Shown: positions 34,885-43,458, numbered from the stretch's first letter. The stretch: DNA of 64,000 nt from Microvirga aerilata (GCF_016743775.1 NZ_JAEQMY010000016.1:1-64000); one strand, 5' to 3'. The notes: generated by a model from the letters alone, not told the origin. Translations and numbers: made by a program.

Positions 34885-34967
34885 GGCCGCGCTCCGGGTG
34901 CCTGCGCGGCTGGAGACGCCGTGGCCTGCGCCGCCGGAGGCTCCATCGGCACGGGCCTCACCGGCTG
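34881..34967 (-). pseudogene. C-terminal tail remnant of the RND membrane fusion protein
   Basis: A 28-codon in-frame tail ([11 protein letters not shown]... ending QAPGARP-stop) whose TGA overlaps the pump's ATG as ATGA. Proline/alanine-rich tails of this kind commonly end AcrA-type adaptor proteins directly before acrB. The rest of the adaptor gene is missing. Assignment rests on position and composition only. Confidence 0.35.
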
Positions 34968-35156
34968 GCCCGGCCGGCGACGAGGAGGATGCGCTTGACC
35001 ACTTTGCTCTTCGGAACATTCAGAACGCGCTGTACCATCGGGAGCTAAAGTCTTGACCGTTTGATCAAGGCAGGCAGCAGGTCTCGGGCCTCAAGCATGA
35101 ACAACCCGGCCATGACTGAGTTCCGTGAAGGCGCACAAGGACCGAGCAGGAACGGA

Positions 35157-35930
35157 TCAGACCCGAAGATAATTGAGACACCCGGCCGGCAAGCCGGCGC
35201 CGGTCACGAGGATTGCGCCCTGCCCGAACAGCTTCAGTCCTGACCGCCCCTCCGCCATCCGGATCACCACCAGCTCTCCGCTCGGGTCCGTCCAGACCAG
35301 CCGCGCATCGACCGACGCGATGGCTCCGAAGATGCGGGCCGGACTGGTTCCCGGGGCAAACAGCACCGTGGTGAACTCACTGCCTTGCGGCGGCCAAAGA
35401 GCCAGGGCCCCTGCCCCGGTGACCAGCAGGGCAGCGATCGACCGAGCAGCCCCCGACGAGCGGAGCCCCGACGACCCGCCGTCCCGGGGCCCCCTCATCA
35501 CGAGGCCGACGATGAGGGGCGCGACCCCGAACAGGCCGAGCCACAGAAGGTCCCAAAAGAGAGGATTGCCCCTGTCCATGCGGACGCGATGGATGCCCAG
35601 CAGCCAATGGGAGAGGACTGCATCGACGGCATGCCAGGCGCCGAAGCCGATCAGGATGAAGGCCAGCAGCAGGCGGCCTGACGCTTGGCCGGAAGCACTT
35701 CTCGACGCCCACAGCAGCCACAGTCCAATGGCCGCAACACCATACATCAGGGCATGGAAGTAACCGTCCGCGGCAACCTGGAAGCGGATGTCGTCGGTGT
35801 TGATCGTGCTCAGAAGGTGATGCCACTGAAGGATCTGGTGAAGCAGGATGCCGTCGAAAAAGCCCCCGAGCGCAAAGCCCAGAAGATAGCCCGACCATTG
35901 ATAACGGCGATCAGCTCCGAGGTGTGCCAC
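35157..35930 (-). CDS. DUF2243 integral membrane protein
   Basis: 257 residues from GTG 35930, preceded by AAGGA. Several hydrophobic helices; the N-terminal GYLLGFALGGFFDGILLHQI plus LQWHHLL is the DUF2243 signature, followed by DGYFHALMYGVAAIG and a FGAWHAVDAVLSHW helix. The C-terminal third (after about 180) is soluble: VLFAPGTSPARIFGAIASVD. His residues in the membrane helices suggest a metal or heme role but function is unknown. Partner genes (often cytochrome oxidase-like CtaG in other genomes) are not next to it. Confidence 0.82.
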   Translation of the reverse strand: MAHLGADRRYQWSGYLLGFALGGFFDGILLHQILQWHHLLSTINTDDIRFQVAADGYFHALMYGVAAIGLWLLWASRSASGQASGRLLLAFILIGFGAWHAVDAVLSHWLLGIHRVRMDRGNPLFWDLLWLGLFGVAPLIVGLVMRGPRDGGSSGLRSSGAARSIAALLVTGAGALALWPPQGSEFTTVLFAPGTSPARIFGAIASVDARLVWTDPSGELVVIRMAEGRSGLKLFGQGAILVTGAGLPAGCLNYLRV

Positions 35931-36080
35931 TGCTCATCCTTGACCGGGAAGCCACTTCCCTACGAGGCGTCAACTGTCGGGCGGGGCAGTGGTTTCGACG
36001 AGCCGCCAAGCATCTGCCGAGGATGCAGGGTGTATGCCCTAGAAGTGACGGGCTCGCATCATCTGCGGCAACGAACGCGA

Positions 36081-36157
36081 TGGCGACCACGGCAGGGCTC
36101 GAACCTGCGACATCTCGCTTAGAAGGCGAGTGCTCTATCCAGCTGAGCTACGTGGCC
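36081..36157 (-). tRNA. tRNA-Arg (anticodon TCT)
   Basis: 77 nt on the minus strand with encoded CCA. Acceptor stem GGCCACG / CGTGGTC, anticodon arm CTCGC-CTTCTAA-GCGAG giving anticodon TCT, T arm with GGTTCGAGCCC. Reads AGA (and AGG) codons. Confidence 0.93.
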
Positions 36158-36178
36158 ATCCGGTCGCAGGCCTGGACT

Positions 36179-36484
36179 TCAGTGGGTCCAGGGGCCGACA
36201 CGGTTGAATTTGAAGTTGTCGGAGTAGGAAATCGTCCGCCGCTTGATCTCGTGCGGCTCCTCGACCCGGTAGGCGATGCCTTCGCGCTCGGCGTAGGCCA
36301 TAGCCTCCTCCTTCGTGTCGAACCACAGGCGGAGCTGTTGGCGGGTGTCGCCGGAGCTCGTCCAGCCCATGAGAGATTCGATCTCGCGCGGCTTGTCCTG
36401 CTCGAACACGAGGAGCCATTGCTTGGTCCGGGCCATTCCGGACTGAGTGGCGGATTTGGCAGGCTTGTAGATCCGTGCAGGCAT
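36179..36484 (-). CDS. NADH-ubiquinone oxidoreductase complex I NDUFS4-type subunit
   Basis: 101 residues from ATG 36484, preceded by GGAGAAAG; the extended open frame would overlap tRNA-Pro and is rejected. MPARIYKPAKSATQSG starts like the alphaproteobacterial NDUFS4 homologues, with KQWLLVFEQDKPREIESLMGW, DTRQQLRLWFDTKEEAMAYA and VGPWTH end. This accessory subunit stabilises the N-module of respiratory complex I. It lies between two tRNA genes, away from the main nuo operon. Confidence 0.9.
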   Translation of the reverse strand: MPARIYKPAKSATQSGMARTKQWLLVFEQDKPREIESLMGWTSSGDTRQQLRLWFDTKEEAMAYAEREGIAYRVEEPHEIKRRTISYSDNFKFNRVGPWTH

Positions 36485-36521
36485 TGGTTTTGGACTTTCT
36501 CCAAGACTCGTCCGGTGAAGA

Positions 36522-36598
36522 TGGTCGGGGCGGCAGGATTTGAACCCGCGACCCTCTGCTCCCAAAGCAGATGCGCTACCAGACTGCGCTACACCCCG
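36522..36598 (-). tRNA. tRNA-Pro (anticodon TGG)
   Basis: 77 nt on the minus strand with encoded CCA. Acceptor CGGGGTG / CGCCCCG, anticodon arm TCTGC-TTTGGGA-GCAGA giving TGG, T arm GGGTTCAAATCC. The complex I subunit gene follows 38 nt downstream on the same strand. Confidence 0.93.
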
Positions 36599-36814
36599 AA
36601 TTCCTCAACAGCTTGGTTTCTCTATCGATTTGAGAACCCCTGTGCAAGCCCTCCAGTTCCGATTGCAGAACATAAGCAGGAGGCGGCACGAACGGTCTGC
36701 TGGGCACTCTGACAACTCCCATGATGCTGACCGATTCCTCTCTTCCACCATGATCTTTGACGGAAACGGGGATACCAGAGGCCCGATGAGCTCAGGCGGA
36801 CCTGTCGATCCTCA

Positions 36815-37231
36815 TCAAAGATTGTCGACGGTGCACTGCTGGCTGCTGGAGGTCACATTGTCCGTGATCACCCAGTGGACGATCTTCTCGCTCTCGTCGA
36901 GCTCAAGAACCATTTCGAAGATTGAAGTCTCCGTATAGACGGCGAAGAAACCGAAGCTCCGGGCGCCCCATGAAGGGGTGCTGAGGCGAAAGATGTCGTG
37001 CGTCAGCACCCTGCAATGCGTCAGCACCGTGCGAAGCCTCTCGACAGGGTATTTAGCTTGCAGGGAAGGAGCCAGAAGCCCATGGAGAGCCAAGGCATCT
37101 TCAGCGTTGTAGATCCGGAGGAGCTCCTGGGAAATATTGCTCATGGAATGCCGGCGGACCTCCGCCACCGAAGAGGTCGCCAGGATCGTGCCCAGGACAA
37201 AGGCGGCTGCGCATCTCAATTTCTTAGGCAT
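36815..37231 (-). CDS. Exported hypothetical protein
   Basis: 138 residues from ATG 37231; the upstream part of the open frame overlaps the DUF192 gene and is rejected. Sec signal peptide with hydrophobic core AAAFVLGTILATSSVA. Mature part has NISQELLRIYNAEDALALHGLL and FFAVYTETSIFEMVLELDESEKIVHW, reminiscent of small alpha+beta NTF2/SnoaL-like or DUF4864-type folds, but I cannot name the family. Two cysteines only. Lies 17 nt downstream of the DUF192 gene and may share its transcript. Confidence 0.6.
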   Translation of the reverse strand: MPKKLRCAAAFVLGTILATSSVAEVRRHSMSNISQELLRIYNAEDALALHGLLAPSLQAKYPVERLRTVLTHCRVLTHDIFRLSTPSWGARSFGFFAVYTETSIFEMVLELDESEKIVHWVITDNVTSSSQQCTVDNL

Positions 37232-37248
37232 TCGAGACAAAGCCCCGA

Positions 37249-37716
37249 TCAGCGCTTGAAAACCGGGTGTTCGACCCGGTCCCCTGCCTTGATCCCGAGC
37301 CGGGCTGCCGTGCCGGCATTCAGCTCCAGAACGGCCAGAACGGGTTCGCCCGAGGGAATCGTGCGCGTGGAGAGCGGCTCCGTGTTGGCGGCTATGCGGG
37401 CGATGGTGCCATCGGGGCGGATGAACAGCATGTCGAGTGACAGATAAGTGTTCTGCATCCACATGGAGACGGGCTCGACCCGGCCGAAGTCGAACAGCAT
37501 GCCTTGGTCGGCCGGCATGGAACGGCGGTACATCAACCCCTGCGCCCGGTCGGCATCGTTGCGGGCAACCTCCACCCGGAAGGTTTGTTTCTGCCCGCCC
37601 TGGGACGTAATGGAAAGGGTCTCAAGGGCCTGGGCATAGACCGCGCCTGCGATCAGCACGAAGAACGCAAGAGCCGGAAGAACCGGCCGCAACCGCTGCA
37701 GCACGGGAAGGCTCAT
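37249..37716 (-). CDS. DUF192 exported protein
   Basis: 155 residues. N-terminal signal sequence LPALAFFVLIAGAVYAQA with probable cleavage near residue 29-30. DUF192 core: FRVEVARNDADRAQGLMYR, MLFDFGRVEPVSMWMQNTYL, LDMLFIRPDGTIARI, VLAVLELNAGTAARLGIKAGD. Function of the family is unsettled. Its ATG overlaps the stop of the twin cold-shock gene (TGATG), a pairing common in Rhizobiales. Confidence 0.88.
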   Translation of the reverse strand: MSLPVLQRLRPVLPALAFFVLIAGAVYAQALETLSITSQGGQKQTFRVEVARNDADRAQGLMYRRSMPADQGMLFDFGRVEPVSMWMQNTYLSLDMLFIRPDGTIARIAANTEPLSTRTIPSGEPVLAVLELNAGTAARLGIKAGDRVEHPVFKR

Positions 37717-38336
37717 CAGTGGGAGTGCGGCAGGGCCATTTCGGCCAGGCGGACCTCGGCGGCCATAAGCCCCTTCGAGCCGTCGCCGAAGCGCACGAAC
37801 ACCCGCTCACCCGGCTTCAGCTCGGCGATGCCATAGCGGCGCAGGGTTTCCATATGGACGAAGATGTCCGGCTTGCCCTCGCCCTGGGTGAGGAAGCCGA
37901 AGCCGCGAAGCCGGTTGAACCACTTCACGATGGCAGGCTCCAGGCCGCTGGTGGGCACCACCTGAACATGGGTGCGGGGCAGCGGAAGCTCGGAGGGGTG
38001 GAGAGCGGTCGACTCGTCGAGTGAGACGATGCGGAAGGCCTGGAGGCCGCGGGGGCGCTGAACCGCCTCGACCACGATGCGGGCTCCCTCGTTGGCGGCC
38101 TGGTAGCCGTCCCTGCGCAGGCAGGTCACATGCAGCAGAACGTCGGGCATCCCGTTGTCGGGCACGATGAAGCCGAAGCCCTTGGCCACGTCGAACCACT
38201 TGATGCGGCCGCTGACCTGAACAAGTTCGAGAGCGCTTTCCTCCGGGGAAGACTGGGCAACCTCGCGGTGGCCCTGATCGAAAGAGGAATTTTCCCCTCG
38301 GAGAGTGAAAGAATTGGAGCCGTAATCGCTAGTCAT
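37716..38336 (-). CDS. Twin cold-shock-domain protein
   Basis: 206 residues from ATG 38336 (the open frame continues upstream into an AT-rich leader without protein character). Two CSDs: the first with GRIKWFDVAKGFGFIVPDNG and DVLLHVTCL near residues 44-105, the second with AIVKWFNRLRGFGFLTQGEG and DIFVHMETLRRYG near 140-205. RNP1/RNP2 aromatic residues are kept in both, so single-stranded RNA/DNA binding is likely. Domain 1 has Cys in place of the usual Ser/Ala in VTCLRR. Long AT-rich 5' leader (about 38337-38460) as is usual for cold-shock mRNAs. Coupled to DUF192. Confidence 0.92.
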   Translation of the reverse strand: MTSDYGSNSFTLRGENSSFDQGHREVAQSSPEESALELVQVSGRIKWFDVAKGFGFIVPDNGMPDVLLHVTCLRRDGYQAANEGARIVVEAVQRPRGLQAFRIVSLDESTALHPSELPLPRTHVQVVPTSGLEPAIVKWFNRLRGFGFLTQGEGKPDIFVHMETLRRYGIAELKPGERVFVRFGDGSKGLMAAEVRLAEMALPHSH

Positions 38337-38466
38337 GAAATAACCCAAACTCGAATCATGAACCCGATTCTTAAAAAGAGGATAACATCGTCCTGAATCA
38401 GGGGAAGCCACAAACGCGCCTCGCAGGGCGATGAAATTTTCGGCAACCTGCATGTTCTTGAAACCA

Positions 38467-39219
38467 CTAAAAAAATACTGAGAATACCGATCCGATTTCC
38501 GCATGAATCACCAGATCCGCGGCCTCATCGAGGGGTGTAGGCTCGCGGTTGACGATCACCAGTTGCGCACCGTTTTCCTTGGCGAAGGCCGGAAAAGCCG
38601 CAGCGGGATAGACCACCAAGGACGATCCGGCGACCAGGAACAGGTCGCAGGATGCGGCAAGCTTCTGCGCCCGCCGCATCGGTCCTTCGGGCATGGCCTG
38701 CCCGAAAGAAATGGTGGCCGATTTGAGGATCCCGCCGCAGGCAACGCATTCGGGCGGATCGCCGCTGGCCTCGAAATGACGCCTCACCCAATCGAGTTCA
38801 TGACGGCGGCCGCAGGCCAGGCAATGGGCATAGGTGCCGTTGCCGTGCAGCTCGATCACCTGCTCCTCGGCAAGACCGGACTCCTGATGGAGGCCGTCGA
38901 TGTTCTGAGTTATCACCGCCGGCATGCAGCCCGAGGCAACAAGGGCCGCAAAGCCCAGATGCCCCCGGCTCGGGCGCGCACCACTATAAATGTCGTCCAT
39001 CACGAACTTGCGCCGCCATGCCTCCCGCCGGGCCTCCGCGCTCTGACGGAAAAGATCGAATGGGATCGGCTTGTTGCTCATCCAAGGGCTGCCCGGAGAT
39101 CTGAAGTCCGGAATGCCGCTCTCAGTCGAAATTCCCGCCCCCGTGAATCCGGCGATGATCCGGGCGTCTTGAATCATTTCCTGAAGTGTGGCGATTGACG
39201 CGGCAAGGCTCTCGGTCAT
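38467..39219 (-). CDS. NAD-dependent sirtuin deacylase (Sir2/CobB-like)
   Basis: 250 residues from ATG 39219; the far longer open frame is antisense to the next gene. NAD-binding GFTGAGISTESGIPDFRSPG, VITQNIDGLHQESG, catalytic His in IELHGNGTYAHC, zinc cysteines CLACG and CVACGG, and FLVAGSSLVVYPAAAFP. The CxxC-x-CxxC spacing shows an intact Zn site. Removes acyl groups from lysines in a NAD-dependent way; cytosolic. Confidence 0.93.
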   Translation of the reverse strand: MTESLAASIATLQEMIQDARIIAGFTGAGISTESGIPDFRSPGSPWMSNKPIPFDLFRQSAEARREAWRRKFVMDDIYSGARPSRGHLGFAALVASGCMPAVITQNIDGLHQESGLAEEQVIELHGNGTYAHCLACGRRHELDWVRRHFEASGDPPECVACGGILKSATISFGQAMPEGPMRRAQKLAASCDLFLVAGSSLVVYPAAAFPAFAKENGAQLVIVNREPTPLDEAADLVIHAEIGSVFSVFF

Positions 39220-39264
39220 CTCACTCAGATAAGGCCCGCAGACCGGGATGGAATCCCCCAACGG

Positions 39265-40254
39265 ATGAGACACACAGACGTGAACGCCCCTCCCCTGGCC
39301 CGAACCGCCGCATCCCAGCGCTGGGACGCCATCGATGTCGCCCGCGGGATCGCGATTGCGGCGATGATCGTCTACCATTTCAGCTGGGATCTGAGCTTCC
39401 TGCGGCTGATCGAAACCAACATCCTTCAGATTCCGGCTTGGCGCTGGTTCGCACGGGGCATCGCGGGCTCGTTCCTGATGCTGGCAGGCTTCGGCCTTAC
39501 CCTTGCCCATCTTCAGGGCTTTCGGCGCCTGCCTTTTCTCAAGCGTCTGATGAAGGTGGGCGGCGCGGCCCTGGCCGTGACCCTGGTGACGTATTTCGCA
39601 TTTCCCCAGAGCTACATCTTCTTCGGCATTCTTCACTGCATTGCCGCGGCAAGCGTCCTCGCCTTGCCGTTCTTGAGATTGCCCCCTGCCCTCATCTTGG
39701 GCTTTGCCCTGTTCTGCCTTGCGGCGCCTTGGCTCTTTACGAGCCCTGCCCTCGACGAGCCCTGGCTCGATTGGCTGGGCCTCGGCTCCTCCGATCCCGT
39801 GACGAACGATTACGTGCCGATCTTTCCCTGGTTCGGGCTCGTCCTGATCGGCGCTGCGGCAGGCCAGATGCTGCTGGCGCGAGGGGAGACGATGGCGCTT
39901 GCGCGCTGGCGTGCCGGCAACCCGCTCGCGAGGATCCTGGTGTGGGCCGGACGCAAGAGCCTGCCGATCTATCTCACCCACCAGATCGCTCTTCTCACGG
40001 TGCTCTACGGGGTGTTGCAGATCGTCGGTCCCAACCGCGTAGCCGAGGCGCAGCCCTTCATGGACCAATGCCAGGCGATCTGCCTCCAGAACAGCGGGCC
40101 TCAGACCTGCCGCACCCTGTGCTCGTGCACGGTCGAGAGCCTGCGCGAGAGCGATCTCTGGCAGAAGGTTCTCAGCAACACGACGAGCCCCGAGGATCAG
40201 ACGCGCATATCCCGGGCCGCGCAGCAATGCCTGCGCAAAAGCCCGCCGCCATGA
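39265..40254 (+). CDS. DUF1624 / heparan-alpha-glucosaminide acetyltransferase-like membrane protein
   Basis: 329 residues. N-terminal RWDAIDVARGIAIAAMIVYH (the DUF1624 / acyltransferase-3-like start), then about eight hydrophobic helices with FFGILHCIAAASVLALPFL and FPWFGLVLIGAAAGQ, and KSLPIYLTHQ near residue 238. The C-terminal portion has four cysteines in CQAICLQNSGPQTCRTLC, an unusual soluble Cys-rich tail. Inner membrane protein; substrate not known. Divergent from the sirtuin gene. Confidence 0.85.
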   Translation: MRHTDVNAPPLARTAASQRWDAIDVARGIAIAAMIVYHFSWDLSFLRLIETNILQIPAWRWFARGIAGSFLMLAGFGLTLAHLQGFRRLPFLKRLMKVGGAALAVTLVTYFAFPQSYIFFGILHCIAAASVLALPFLRLPPALILGFALFCLAAPWLFTSPALDEPWLDWLGLGSSDPVTNDYVPIFPWFGLVLIGAAAGQMLLARGETMALARWRAGNPLARILVWAGRKSLPIYLTHQIALLTVLYGVLQIVGPNRVAEAQPFMDQCQAICLQNSGPQTCRTLCSCTVESLRESDLWQKVLSNTTSPEDQTRISRAAQQCLRKSPPP

Positions 40255-40312
40255 GAGCGTTGAAACGTCGCCGTCGCGCCCGGCACAGATCCGGGCACGA
40301 GGGCAGGCTATC

Positions 40313-41350
40313 TCAAACCACGTTCAGCCGGGTTTCCTTCGCGGTGCGCTCCGCCCTCGCCTCCGCCAGGAGGCACAGGAGCTCGAAAGCGATGGATGCG
40401 CCCACCAAGGCCGTGCCGCCGGTTTGATCGAGCGGAGGCGAGACCTCGACCACGTCGGCGCCGACCAGATTCAGGTGCCGGAAGCCGCGCACGAGCTGGA
40501 GAGCCTCGCGGCTCGTGAAGCCGCCGATCTCCGGCGTTCCCGTGCCCGGTGCAAAGGCCGGGTCGATGGAGTCGATGTCGAAGGTGAAATAGGTCGGCTC
40601 CGTTCCGACAACCCGGCGGGCCTCGGCGATGGCATAAGGTATGCCCTTTTCCGCCACTTCTTCCATGTCGATGATGCGGATGCCCTGGTCGAGAGCCCAT
40701 TGACGCTCGTCGGCGGAATACATGGTGCCGCGGATGCCGATCTGCACCACCCTCTCCGGGTCCAAGACACCGTCCTCGATCGCACGGCGGAAGGGGGTGC
40801 CGTGGGTGAGCTTCTGGCCGCCGAAATAGGTATCGCCCGTATCGCTGTGGGCATCCACATGGATCATGCCGAGCGGTCCCTTGGACCCGAGGGCCCGCAG
40901 GATCGGGTACGAGATGATGTGGTCGCCGCCGATGGACAGAGGCGTGACGCCGCCTTGGTGGAGATAGGCCACCTCTGCCTCGATCCGGCGGATCGTGTCC
41001 TGCACATCGATGGGATTGACCGGAACGTCGCCCACATCCGCGCAGGCGCAGAGATCGTAAGGCGCCACCAGCGTTCCGTAATTGACGAGGCGCATGAGCG
41101 AGGAGGCCTCGCGAACTTGGCGCGGGCCGAGGCGGGCGCCCGGACGGTTGGTGGTCGCTCCATCGAACGGAATGCCCAGAAGCGCGATGTCGATTTCGCC
41201 GGGTGCCTGGGTCGGTGCAAGGTAGGGCAGCCTCATGAAGGTCGAGATGCCGGCAAAGCGCGGCACAACCATGCCGGACAGCGGCTGAAAAGCCTCCAGG
41301 CGCTGCTCGCGGGTGGCGGGCTCGGCATTCTTCTTCAGGTTCTGTGCCAT
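40313..41350 (-). CDS. Ureohydrolase, agmatinase/guanidinobutyrase family
   Basis: 345 residues from ATG 41350 with AAGGAC about 8 nt upstream. Binuclear Mn enzyme hydrolysing a guanidino group to urea and an amine. Ligand motifs: IGGDHIISYPI, IHVDAHSDTGDTYFG (DAHxD), FDIDSIDPAFAPGTGTPEIGG (DxDxxDP). The FDGATTNRPGARLGPRQVREAS start places it with SpeB-like enzymes rather than classical arginases. Ends 20 nt before the ornithine aminotransferase, an arrangement more usual for an arginase, so its guanidino substrate is uncertain. Confidence 0.88.
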   Translation of the reverse strand: MAQNLKKNAEPATREQRLEAFQPLSGMVVPRFAGISTFMRLPYLAPTQAPGEIDIALLGIPFDGATTNRPGARLGPRQVREASSLMRLVNYGTLVAPYDLCACADVGDVPVNPIDVQDTIRRIEAEVAYLHQGGVTPLSIGGDHIISYPILRALGSKGPLGMIHVDAHSDTGDTYFGGQKLTHGTPFRRAIEDGVLDPERVVQIGIRGTMYSADERQWALDQGIRIIDMEEVAEKGIPYAIAEARRVVGTEPTYFTFDIDSIDPAFAPGTGTPEIGGFTSREALQLVRGFRHLNLVGADVVEVSPPLDQTGGTALVGASIAFELLCLLAEARAERTAKETRLNVV

Positions 41351-41369
41351 CAATATTCGTCCTTATGCA

Positions 41370-42569
41370 TCAATGAATGGCGCGGGCGAAAACCCGCTCA
41401 ATCCGTTCCATCCCCCAGTCGATCTCATCGCGGGTGATGGTGAGAGGCGGTGCAAAGCGCAGCACCGTTCCATGGGTGTCCTTCGAGAGAACGCCGTTTT
41501 CGAGCAGCGCATCGCACACGGCCCGGGCGGAAACGACATTGGCGTCGACCTCCACGCCGACCCACAGGCCACGGCCGCGCACATCCTTCACGATATTGCT
41601 GCGCATGGCGCGCAGGCGATCCTGGAGATAATCCCCCATCTCGGCGCTCCGCTCGACGAGGCGCTCCTCCTCGATAACGGCAAGGGCCTCCAATCCGATC
41701 CGTGCAGCCAAGGCATTGCCGCCGAAGGTGGACCCGTGAGAGCCCGGATTGAACACCTCCATCACCTCCCGTGTGCCGACGAAGGCGGACACGGGGTAAA
41801 CGCCGCCGCCCAGGGCCTTGCCGAGGATCAGGCCGTCCGGCTTGATGCCCTCGTGCTGATGGGCGAACCAGCGCCCCGTCCGTCCGAGGCCGGACTGAAC
41901 CTCGTCGAGGATGAGGAGGACGTCGTGCCGGTCGCAGATGGCGCGAAGCTCCCTCAGATAGCCTTCAGGCGGCACCACGATGCCGGCCTCGCCTTGGATC
42001 GGCTCGATGAGAACAGCGCAGGTGCTGGCGGTGATCGCCTGTTCCACTGCGGCGGCATCCCCGAAGGGAACGAGCCTGAAACCGCCCGTGAACGGGCCGA
42101 AGTCCTCTCGATAGGATTCGTCGGACGAGAACCCGACTATAGCGGTGGTGCGGCCATGGAAATTGTTGTCGGCGACGATGATCTCGGCCTGGTCCCTGGC
42201 GATCTTCTTCCTCCGGTAGCCCCAGCGTCGGGCGGCCTTGATGGCCGTCTCGACGGCCTCCGCGCCCGTGTTCATCGGCAGCGCCATATCGAGCCCGGTG
42301 ACTTGGACGAGGCGCTCTAGAAAGGGACCGAGCAGCTCCGTGTGATAGGCGCGGCTGGTGACGGCGAGCCGGGACGCCTGCTCCATCATCGCGTTCAGGA
42401 TGCGCGGGTGAGCGTGACCGAGGCTGACCGCCGAATAGGCGCTCATCATGTCCAGGTAGCGCCGCCCCTGGACGTCGGTTGCCCAAACCCCTTTCGCCTC
42501 TTTCAGAACCACCGGCAGGGGGTCGTAGTTGGCGGCCGTGACGGATTTTTCGAGCGTGATGAAGTCCAT
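41370..42569 (-). CDS. rocD: Ornithine-oxo-acid aminotransferase
   Basis: 399 residues from ATG 42569, which has a strong GGAGGAA 3 nt upstream spacing; the GTG at 42587 in the track is less likely. Class III PLP aminotransferase: GAEAVETAIKAARRWGYRRK, FHGRTTAIVGFSSD, LILDEVQSGLGRTG, PLP lysine in LILGKALGGGVYPVSAF, and HGSTFGGNALAARIG. Converts ornithine plus a 2-oxo acid to glutamate semialdehyde and an amino acid. 19 nt upstream of the ureohydrolase with an Lrp-type regulator next: an arginine/ornithine catabolic unit. Confidence 0.92.
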   Translation of the reverse strand: MDFITLEKSVTAANYDPLPVVLKEAKGVWATDVQGRRYLDMMSAYSAVSLGHAHPRILNAMMEQASRLAVTSRAYHTELLGPFLERLVQVTGLDMALPMNTGAEAVETAIKAARRWGYRRKKIARDQAEIIVADNNFHGRTTAIVGFSSDESYREDFGPFTGGFRLVPFGDAAAVEQAITASTCAVLIEPIQGEAGIVVPPEGYLRELRAICDRHDVLLILDEVQSGLGRTGRWFAHQHEGIKPDGLILGKALGGGVYPVSAFVGTREVMEVFNPGSHGSTFGGNALAARIGLEALAVIEEERLVERSAEMGDYLQDRLRAMRSNIVKDVRGRGLWVGVEVDANVVSARAVCDALLENGVLSKDTHGTVLRFAPPLTITRDEIDWGMERIERVFARAIH

Positions 42570-42668
42570 GGGTTCCTCCATGGACAAGCTTAAGGGATCA
42601 CCGCTCCGGTTGAGGCTGAAATTCCCTGCGGAGACAGCAGATTCTGTCGTTTCACTCGCGCGAATGCC

Positions 42669-43184
42669 TCAAGACCGGTTGTCGGCCACGGGATAGCCGT
42701 CGAAGTCCTTGAGGGTTTTGAGGACGAAGGTCGTATGAATGCGCCCGATTCCGAAGCCCGGATCGGCCAGAAACGCCTCGGTCAGAGCCTCGTAGGCCGC
42801 AAGCGTCGGGGCAACGATCCGGGCCGTATAATCATACTCGCCGTTTACGACCTGCAATTCGACCACAGCCGGATTGGCTGTCAGGGCCCGCTCGAGCCGT
42901 TGTCGGGTTCCGGTCGAAGGGTCGCGCATGCTGATTCCGGCAAGCGCGATGATGTCGTGTCCGAGAGCGGAAGGCTCAACCAGCGCGGTGTAGCCCCGGA
43001 TCACGCCCTTCTGCTCGAGCCGCCTGACCCTCTCGAGGCAGGGCCGCGCGGAAAGGCCCACGCGCTCGGACAGGGCCTGATAGGTGATGCGCCCATTCTG
43101 ACGGAGGGCTTCAAGGATCAGAAGGTCGATCCGGTCGAGAGCGGTTTTGGCGCTGCGGCTCGGCAGCTTGGCGGGCGGCTTCAT
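42669..43184 (-). CDS. Lrp/AsnC-family transcriptional regulator
   Basis: 171 residues. Winged HTH at about 17-75 (LDRIDLLILEALRQNGRITY, LSERVGLSARPCLERVRRLE, GVIRGYTALVEP) followed by a RAM/AsnC ligand-binding domain with VVELQVVNGEYDYTARIVAPTLAAYE. Senses an amino acid and controls amino acid metabolism genes. It lies 99 nt upstream of rocD on the same strand and probably regulates rocD and the ureohydrolase. Confidence 0.92.
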   Translation of the reverse strand: MKPPAKLPSRSAKTALDRIDLLILEALRQNGRITYQALSERVGLSARPCLERVRRLEQKGVIRGYTALVEPSALGHDIIALAGISMRDPSTGTRQRLERALTANPAVVELQVVNGEYDYTARIVAPTLAAYEALTEAFLADPGFGIGRIHTTFVLKTLKDFDGYPVADNRS

Positions 43185-43347
43185 GGTTCTGCTCGGGCAG
43201 GACCTGCTTCAGAAGCGGTCCGGTGGAAGGTCGCAGGTCTGTATCGCAGGAACCGGGAAAGTTGCAATTGCACCCATCGATAAAGGCCGGGACGCTCAAT
43301 CACCGGAGACCCATTGAGAGCTTCCACAACTCACAACCGAACGCACA

Positions 43348-43422
43348 GGCCGGTTGAAAGTAGTCCGTTTATACGCCACCTAGAACCGGCCGGTTAGTGG
43401 AAGGCCTGAAGGGAAACCGGTT
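43348..43422. promoter_or_regulatory. Three ACCGGTT-type operator-like repeats upstream of the KDPGal aldolase
   Basis: GGCCGGTT at 43348-43355, a perfect 12-bp palindrome AACCGGCCGGTT at 43384-43395, and AACCGGTT at 43415-43422, all in the 274-bp gap between the Lrp gene and the aldolase. Centres are about 38 and 29 nt apart. The cognate regulator is not known. Confidence 0.4.
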
Positions 43423-43458
43423 GTTCCTCCTGTCAGGATCACAAGGGAGTCAGGGTCA

